This document shows, piece after piece, positions 58,702 to 64,000 of a DNA stretch of 64,000 nucleotides (positions are counted from its first letter, which is position 1; the number at the start of each line of letters is the position of its first letter). A model generated the notes under the pieces. That model was not told where the DNA came from. It ran no database searches and saw only the letters and a list, made by a program, of their open reading frames with translations. Origin of the DNA: Nemorincola caseinilytica (lineage in GTDB: Bacteria > Bacteroidota > Bacteroidia > Chitinophagales > Chitinophagaceae); the NCBI RefSeq assembly GCF_039540515.1, contig NZ_BAABFA010000010.1, forward strand, positions 248,001 through 312,000, read 5' to 3'. The translations under genes were made by a program, and so were the position numbers.

Positions 58702-58950
58702 ATGCTGGAAATAATAAGAGACCGCATAGCCCACTACCTGGTATTTGGTGGCCAGCCTCACCTGTGCGATTGCCTGTTCCTCGTTTGCGACGAGCACTTG
58801 CCCGCACTCTACGAAATGTATAGCCGTGCCCGCGATGCCAATGTGCCCAAGCCCGAAGTGGCCCGCCGCGTGTGCGACGATATAGCGGCCTACATCAGCG
58901 GCCGCCCCGACCTTGCCGTGTATAGCGGGCAGTATCTGCGCAGGGCATGA
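58702..58950 (+). CDS. Phage early-region small protein, unknown
   Basis: An 82-aa helical protein: LEIIRDRIAHYLVFGGQPHLCDCLFLVCDEHLPALYEMYSRARDANVPKPEVARRVCDDIAAYISGRPDLAVYSGQYLRRA. Four Cys are present (CDC, C, C), but no clear metal motif. It is the last recognisable gene of the phage early cluster. No family recognised. Confidence 0.55.
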   Translation: MLEIIRDRIAHYLVFGGQPHLCDCLFLVCDEHLPALYEMYSRARDANVPKPEVARRVCDDIAAYISGRPDLAVYSGQYLRRA

Positions 58951-59091
58951 GGATCCTGCAAAGAACAACTGACCGCAAACAGGATGTTCCAGTGAGTATA
59001 TCGCTATTTTCGCAGCATACCACGCTTACTGTTACATATACATCGCAGCATACGCGACAGACGATACATACACATTTTCATATGAACAGAT

Positions 59092-59125
59092 GGCTGGTCT
59101 GGGCTCCTATGGGTCCAGATCAGCC
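59092..59125 (+). terminator. Hairpin closing the phage early cluster
   Basis: GGCTGGTCTGG pairs with CCAGATCAGCC (one G-T) around a 12-base loop; no U-run follows. It lies in the 251-base gap between the early cluster and the PAS gene, which otherwise shows nothing recognisable. Confidence 0.4.
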
Positions 59126-59201
59126 TAAATACTGATGAAGATCAGTTGGCCGGGGGGTATGTTGCCCCTACATTTGTCCATTCTGTGCCAAATATAAACT
59201 G

Positions 59202-60833
59202 ATGGACAATAAAAGTGCCATATTACAGCAACCCTCTCCTTTTAGGATAGTACTGCTATACATCATCATCGGGTCGCTGTATATATATTACTCCGACCAG
59301 GTCATACGTCTTTTTTCGGGCAATGCAGCTACCCTCTCTTCGCTGCAAACAAAGAAGGGTGTCGCTTTTGTGCTCATCACTGCCGGGCTGCTTTTTCTGG
59401 TAGTGAATGTATACCGTAAAAAAATGATGCACGACCACGAGCTATACCAGGACGAAGTGAAACTTTCGGAAGAGAAATACTGGACCCTCTTCAACGAAAG
59501 CCCTATATCTATGTGGATATATGATGTGAATACATTGCGCTTTCTGCTGGTGAACGAGACTGCATGTACCAAATATGGCTACAGCAGGGAAGAGTTCTAC
59601 CACATGACGGTAGATGCTATAAGACCCGCACAGGATATGCCCCGTTTTCACAGCTCGCTCAAAGATGCAAGGTCATCGGGGAAGATAGTGTGGCACAAAC
59701 CCTTCAGGCATATCACCAGGAATGGAGAGGTGCGTATAGTAAAGATCAAAAGCTCGGCCATCATATTTGAAGGCAGCGATAGTCGGCTGGTAACGGTGAT
59801 GGACGTGACCGATGAGGTGAATGCCCAGGTAGAGCTGAAGGAGGCCAACGAACGCCTGTCTGCCGCCAGCCAGATAGCAATGCTAGGCTACTGGGACCGC
59901 GATCTTGTGGCCGACACGATATACTGGTCGCCGGAGCTGTACAAGATATTCGAGCTGTGCCCCGAAACATTCGACCTCACAATAGACAACATCATCAGCA
60001 GGTTTCACCCCGACCACCGCGACACCTTTGGCGCCAACCTATTGGAGCTATTCAAAAATGGTGGACTTGTATCGTTCGAGCATCGCATATTGGTAGGCGA
60101 CGGACGTGAAAAATGGATATTGCAACGCCTGAAGCTCATAAAGAACGAAGAGGGCATACCTGTGAAGCTGGAAGGCATATCGCTGGATATCACCGAAAGA
60201 AAGGTGGCGCAACAGGCCCTTCACGAAAGCAATGAACGCTTTGGTATGGTAACAAGGGCCGCCGTAGAAGCCATAATAGACTGGGATGCAGTAAATGGGG
60301 GGCTTTTCGTAAGCGATGGTTTCAGAGATCTGTTCGGGCACAATATTCGCACAGGCGATGCCTCTCTCTGGCTTCGCTACATACATCCGGTAGACCGCGA
60401 ACGGGTGGTATGTGCACTGAAAAAGGCGCTGTCCACAAAAACCCAGGATAATTTTTATGTCGAGTTCCGTTTCCTGAAGGCCGATGGCCAGATAGCATAT
60501 GTGCAGCACAGGGGCATCTTTGTAAGAGACCGCAACGGCCGGGTAGTGCGTGCCGTAGGCGCCATGATAGATGTGACCGCAACGGTGCACAAGATGCAGC
60601 ATATAGAACAGCAGAACGAAAAACTGAGAGAGATAACATGGGTGCAATCGCACATAGTGCGCGGGCCGCTGGCAACCCTGATGGGCCTTACTACAATGCT
60701 GAAAGATAACGACCTGGACCCGGCCGAGATAAGAGAGGTGTTGGATGGTATAGCGACCTGTGCCGACAGGCTGGATGGCGTGATACACGACATAGTGAAA
60801 AAGGCCGAGGCGGCAACGGAATACGCCGCCTAA
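59202..60833 (+). CDS. Membrane PAS sensor with H-box but no ATPase domain
   Basis: A 543-aa sensor protein. Two membrane helices (about 13-32 and 49-68) are followed by three PAS domains (about 85-205, 210-335 and 340-465). The first opens ESPISMWIYDVNTLRFLLVNETACTKYGYSREEFYHMT; the second and third have MLGYWDRDLVADTIYWSPELYKIF and AAVEAIIDWDAVNGGLFVSDGFRDLFG. A coiled-coil/H-box segment, REITWVQSHIVRGPLATLMGLTTML, carries a candidate His. The protein ends before any HATPase_c domain, so it cannot phosphorylate itself. A hybrid kinase and a receiver lie nearby. Confidence 0.82.
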   Translation: MDNKSAILQQPSPFRIVLLYIIIGSLYIYYSDQVIRLFSGNAATLSSLQTKKGVAFVLITAGLLFLVVNVYRKKMMHDHELYQDEVKLSEEKYWTLFNESPISMWIYDVNTLRFLLVNETACTKYGYSREEFYHMTVDAIRPAQDMPRFHSSLKDARSSGKIVWHKPFRHITRNGEVRIVKIKSSAIIFEGSDSRLVTVMDVTDEVNAQVELKEANERLSAASQIAMLGYWDRDLVADTIYWSPELYKIFELCPETFDLTIDNIISRFHPDHRDTFGANLLELFKNGGLVSFEHRILVGDGREKWILQRLKLIKNEEGIPVKLEGISLDITERKVAQQALHESNERFGMVTRAAVEAIIDWDAVNGGLFVSDGFRDLFGHNIRTGDASLWLRYIHPVDRERVVCALKKALSTKTQDNFYVEFRFLKADGQIAYVQHRGIFVRDRNGRVVRAVGAMIDVTATVHKMQHIEQQNEKLREITWVQSHIVRGPLATLMGLTTMLKDNDLDPAEIREVLDGIATCADRLDGVIHDIVKKAEAATEYAA

Positions 60834-60908
60834 CGCTCTTGGTCATTGCAGGTATGGTAGCACCATGTTGCCACAAAGTGTAACTTCACACTACACCTTG
60901 CAGCATAT

Positions 60909-61721
60909 ATGAGAACACTGAAGAAAGTACTGTTGTGGACAGGCGGCATAGTACTGCTGCTGTATGTGGCGGTATGCGCTTTTTTCTACAGCAGGCAGCA
61001 GCAGATACTCTTTGTGCCTGAGCGGCTGCCTGCCGGTTTCAGGTACGAATTTCCCGGGCGATACCGCGAGTGCAGCATAAAGCTGCAGGATGGCACCGTG
61101 TTATCGGGTCTATTGTTCAGGGCGGCGGCAGATACGCCAAAGGGGCTGCTGTTCTATGTACATGGCAATGCGGGCAGCCTGCGCACCTGGGGCGAGATAG
61201 CCGAGGTGTATACTGCTACAGGTTATGACCTTTTCATGTTCGACTACAGGGGATATGGTATAAGCGGTAGCAGCATAACCAGCGAAGAGCAACTGTATGC
61301 CGATGTGCAGGTAGCTTACGACAGTATGCGCGCACTATACCCCGAGAACAGGATAGTAGTGCTGGGCTACTCTATAGGTACAGGGCCTGCCGCCATGCTG
61401 GCCGCGCACAATCATCCCGCGCACCTGGTACTACAGGCACCCTACTACAGCATGACGGATATGATGGAGCATACCTATCCCTTCCTGCCCACCTTCATGC
61501 TGCGCTTTCCGCTGCGAACGTATGAGTATGCGGCGAAAGCCAATGCCCCGGTCACCATTTTTCATGGTACCGAGGATGGTGTGCTGTACTATGGCTCTTC
61601 GCTGAAGCTAAGGAAGAACTTCAGGCCGGGCGATACGCTCATAACCATAGCGGGGCTGGGCCATAACGGCTTTACCACCAATGGGCAGTACCTGGCCGGT
61701 ATACGACAGATATTACGATAA
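60909..61721 (+). CDS. Alpha/beta hydrolase, ABHD13/BEM46-like, membrane-anchored
   Basis: A 270-aa serine hydrolase with an N-terminal membrane anchor (about 7-27). The oxyanion region is LLFYVHGNAGS, the nucleophile elbow IVVLGYSIGTGPAAML (Ser about 155), the acid in FHGTEDGVLYYGSS and the His in AGLGHNGFT. The DYRGYGISGSS motif is typical of the BEM46 group. Substrate unknown; probably a lipid or short ester. Confidence 0.85.
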   Translation: MRTLKKVLLWTGGIVLLLYVAVCAFFYSRQQQILFVPERLPAGFRYEFPGRYRECSIKLQDGTVLSGLLFRAAADTPKGLLFYVHGNAGSLRTWGEIAEVYTATGYDLFMFDYRGYGISGSSITSEEQLYADVQVAYDSMRALYPENRIVVLGYSIGTGPAAMLAAHNHPAHLVLQAPYYSMTDMMEHTYPFLPTFMLRFPLRTYEYAAKANAPVTIFHGTEDGVLYYGSSLKLRKNFRPGDTLITIAGLGHNGFTTNGQYLAGIRQILR

Positions 61722-61740
61722 GAGAAATAGCGGCAGAGGC

Positions 61741-62247
61741 CTATCTGAATACGAAGTAGACCAGGAACACCGATATGAGCACCACGATGAATATGGCTAT
61801 CTGCAGGAAGGATATGACCTTCTTGTAGCTCTGGTTGGCAGCTTTTATGCTTCTAAGCTCATTGATGTTGTTGAGTATGTTCTCCATGCGCGAGAAGGCG
61901 GTCTCGCCTTTTATCACATAGTCGTACGCGCCGAATTTCATACTGTCTATGGCCACTTCCAGCTTGTCCTGGCCGGAAAGCATTATCACCTGTGTTTCGG
62001 GACGAGCCTGTTTTATCTTCTTCAGCACTTCCACACCGTTCTGCGCATCGGGCAGGTGAGAATTGAGGTGGAAGTCGAGCACTACTATCTGCGGACCCAC
62101 AGACAGCTCCCTGATGGCGCTCTCGCCGCTTTCGAAGGTGCGGATATCATAGTTGAAACGCTCTGCTATATAATCTTTGAGCATTTCGTTCTGTATCGGC
62201 TCATCATCTACAAGAAAGATGATGGTTTTGCTTTGTTCTGTTGCCAT
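61741..62247 (-). CDS. Response regulator receiver with C-terminal membrane anchor
   Basis: A 168-aa protein. A receiver domain (1-125) has the acidic pair D14-D15 (FLVDDEP), the phospho-acceptor D58 (IVVLDFH), the Ser switch in VIMLSGQDK and the Lys in YDYVIKGE. A helical linker follows, then a single membrane helix at 145-166 (ISFLQIAIFIVVLISVFLVYFVF). There is no DNA-binding output domain. It is co-directional with the hybrid kinase 102 bases upstream, so it is probably its partner and would be held at the membrane. Confidence 0.83.
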   Translation of the reverse strand: MATEQSKTIIFLVDDEPIQNEMLKDYIAERFNYDIRTFESGESAIRELSVGPQIVVLDFHLNSHLPDAQNGVEVLKKIKQARPETQVIMLSGQDKLEVAIDSMKFGAYDYVIKGETAFSRMENILNNINELRSIKAANQSYKKVISFLQIAIFIVVLISVFLVYFVFR

Positions 62248-62349
62248 AATTTGGTGCGATAATTCAGAAAAGTAATATAAAGAATGTAAAAATCAAGGCT
62301 TGTTAACAAATATTGCGAATAAAAACATCTTTTATAGCTGCCGGTGATA

Positions 62350-64000
62350 TTAGCTTTTACTGTTGTTCAGCTCTTCGAATGCTTTTTTGCACAGGTGTTT
62401 CAGGTTGTGTATAAGGGGCGGCAGAGATTCGAAGTGCGCAGGTGAGCCCGCCGACTGCTCTATCAGGAATATCTTGCTCACATCCTCCTTCACACCCATG
62501 TACGATAGCTGGGGCTTCAGCGAGTGTGCCGCTATCTTGATGGTAGGATAGTCGCTGATGGCAAGCGCACGGTCTATATTGTCCAGCAGCTTGGGAGCAT
62601 TCTCCAGGAACATGCCTATGTACTTGTTCATCTTATCGGCATTGCCGCCGGTAAGCTGTTTCAGGAACTGCATATCGGTGACGCGGTCGGGCAGTATGGG
62701 TGCGGCAGGTCTTTCTTCCATTTTTGGTTCGTTTTGGGGTTTGTCAATGGTCTCTTCTGTTTCAGACAGGGCCTTGCCACCGCTCATCACTTCGTCCATC
62801 TTCAGCAGCAGCTCTTCGGCATGGAACGGCTTCGATACGAAACCGTTCATGCCCACTACGAAATAGTGCTGCACGTCCTCCTGCAGCACATTGGCCGTCA
62901 TGGCTATTATCTTCACATTGCGCTGCGGGGAGGGTAGCTCTGTGCGTATTATCTTCGTGGCAGTGATGCCGTCCATCACCGGCATCTGTATATCCATTAG
63001 CACTACATCGTACATCTCGCGGCGCAGGTGGTCTACGGCCTCCTGGCCGTTTATGGCCACATCCAGCCTTATGCTCGGTATAAGCTCTTTGAGAGTGTCC
63101 TCTGCCACCATGCGGTTGAACTCATTGTCCTCTACCAGCATCACCTTCATATTGTTCAGCCGGCGCATAGATACCGGGTCCAGTACATTGCTCTGTACCT
63201 CGTCGGTCTGCTCTGCGGCCCTATCGAACGGTATGGTGACGGTGAAGGTGGTACCCTTGCCCAGTTGGCTCTGCACGGTCATTTCTCCACCCATCAGGCT
63301 TACCAGCTGGCGGCATATGGTGAGGCCGAGACCCGTGCCGCCGAATTTGCGTGTGGTCTCTGCGCCTGCCTGCGTAAAGCTGTCGAAAATACTATCTATA
63401 TGCTCTTTGGCTATGCCTATACCGGTATCGGTCACATCGAAGCGTACCCATAGCTTGCTGCCCTCTTCGCGGGCAAGGGATATGTGTACCGAAACATATC
63501 CCTGCTCGGTGAACTTTACTGCATTGCCTGCCAGGTTTATGAGTACCTGGTTCACACGCGTAGGGTCGCCGGTGAGCTTGCGCGGCAGTGCGTCGTCCAC
63601 CGATGTGCGCAGTTCTATGTGCCGCTCCTCGGCCTTTAGCATCAGCATATCGCGTACGCTCTGCAGCACCTCGCGCATAGAGAAGTCTATGTGCTCTATC
63701 ACTATCTTGCCGGCCTCTATCTTCGACAGGTCCAGAATGTCATTGATGATGACAAGCAGGTTGTCTGCCGACATCTGAATGGCATTCAGATACCGCAACT
63801 GTTCCGGCCTCGGGTCGCGCGTCAGCAGCAGGCGCGCCATACCTATTATGGCATTCATGGGCGTGCGTATCTCATGGCTCATATTGGCCATGAACTGGTG
63901 CTTCAGCCGTGCGGTGCGCTCGGCCACTTCCTTTTCCTTTCGGGCCAGTTCTATCTGCTGGCGTACCTGCAGGTTGCGCAGTTCGCTCAGTATCTTCTGC
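62350..64000 (-). CDS. Hybrid histidine kinase with receiver and Hpt domains (5' end outside window)
   Basis: At least 550 aa, open to the window edge. In order: a coiled-coil linker (RQQIELARKEKEVAERTARLKHQ); HisKA with the phospho-His in FMANMSHEIRTPMNAIIGMARLLL; HATPase_c with the N-box NLAGNAVKF and G-boxes DTGIGIAKEHID and FGGTGLGLTICRQLV; a receiver with VMLVEDNEFNR and the acceptor Asp in VVLMDIQMPVMDG; and an Hpt domain with AHSLKPQLSYMG (His). It is a full phosphorelay in one protein. Its sensor part lies beyond the window. Confidence 0.92.
   Translation of the reverse strand, partial: QKILSELRNLQVRQQIELARKEKEVAERTARLKHQFMANMSHEIRTPMNAIIGMARLLLTRDPRPEQLRYLNAIQMSADNLLVIINDILDLSKIEAGKIVIEHIDFSMREVLQSVRDMLMLKAEERHIELRTSVDDALPRKLTGDPTRVNQVLINLAGNAVKFTEQGYVSVHISLAREEGSKLWVRFDVTDTGIGIAKEHIDSIFDSFTQAGAETTRKFGGTGLGLTICRQLVSLMGGEMTVQSQLGKGTTFTVTIPFDRAAEQTDEVQSNVLDPVSMRRLNNMKVMLVEDNEFNRMVAEDTLKELIPSIRLDVAINGQEAVDHLRREMYDVVLMDIQMPVMDGITATKIIRTELPSPQRNVKIIAMTANVLQEDVQHYFVVGMNGFVSKPFHAEELLLKMDEVMSGGKALSETEETIDKPQNEPKMEERPAAPILPDRVTDMQFLKQLTGGNADKMNKYIGMFLENAPKLLDNIDRALAISDYPTIKIAAHSLKPQLSYMGVKEDVSKIFLIEQSAGSPAHFESLPPLIHNLKHLCKKAFEELNNSKS

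Overview
The window looks like a Bacteroidota chromosome, most likely a Chitinophagales/Chitinophagaceae member. The signs are two proteins with C-terminal type IX secretion (T9SS) sorting domains, lineage-restricted families (DUF2480, TIGR02757, DUF6046, nucleoside-recognition membrane protein), repeated -7 elements of the form TAnnTTTG, few Shine-Dalgarno sites, a tmRNA tag ending AMAA, and heavy use of the isoleucine codon ATA at about 50% GC. No tRNA, rRNA or CRISPR array was seen. No stretch over 300 bases lacks a gene.

Layout. 0-9.98 kb is host: RecX end, LysM glucosaminidase, hpt, a secreted NHL/T9SS protein, DUF2480, di-haem cytochrome c peroxidase, TIGR02757, a GT39 transferase and a dipeptide epimerase. 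10.0-11.7 kb is a phage-like switch: an S24 repressor divergent from a small DnaA-domain-IV protein, with a palindrome over both promoters. 11.8-17.8 kb is host again: a frameshifted membrane protein, a 38-aa membrane peptide, a C-terminal processing protease, an L,D-transpeptidase and the two subunits of a 3-oxoacid CoA-transferase. A four-helix-bundle gene bounded by inverted word repeats is wedged between those two subunit genes.

17.88-38.58 kb is the late module of a contractile-tailed, Mu-like prophage. Leftward genes encode a tail-terminator-like protein, DUF935 portal, DUF1320 connector, TerL and a small-terminase-like protein. Rightward genes encode protease/scaffold, major capsid, a lysis cassette (two holin candidates, a spanin that looks unimolecular, a CHAP endolysin), sheath, tube, tail chaperone, tape measure, DUF6046, hub, spike, gp25-like wedge, two paralogous LysM proteins, baseplate J, an I-like protein and a tail fibre. 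No integrase, transposase or replication gene is present there.

38.7-54.3 kb is host: lipoprotein, nucleoside-recognition membrane protein, serine beta-lactamase family, purH, the C-terminal transketolase subunit, a frameshifted secreted protein, tmRNA, a second T9SS protein, GNAT, omega-amidase, methyltransferase, Nudix and a secreted adenosine-deaminase-like enzyme. 54.4-56.5 kb is a TIR / coiled-coil / transmembrane / seven-blade WD40 protein, a strong candidate for a membrane-spanning immune receptor. 56.5-58.95 kb is a phage early module (second S24 repressor, DUF3164 and two unknowns) lying about 18 kb from the late module. 59.2-64 kb is signalling: a PAS sensor without an ATPase domain, an alpha/beta hydrolase, a membrane-anchored receiver and a hybrid histidine kinase cut by the window edge.

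Points most worth following: the TIR-WD40 protein, the four-helix-bundle gene with its inverted word repeats and the related word repeats scattered through the phage genes, and the dispersed prophage that keeps head, packaging, lysis and tail genes but shows no means of moving.
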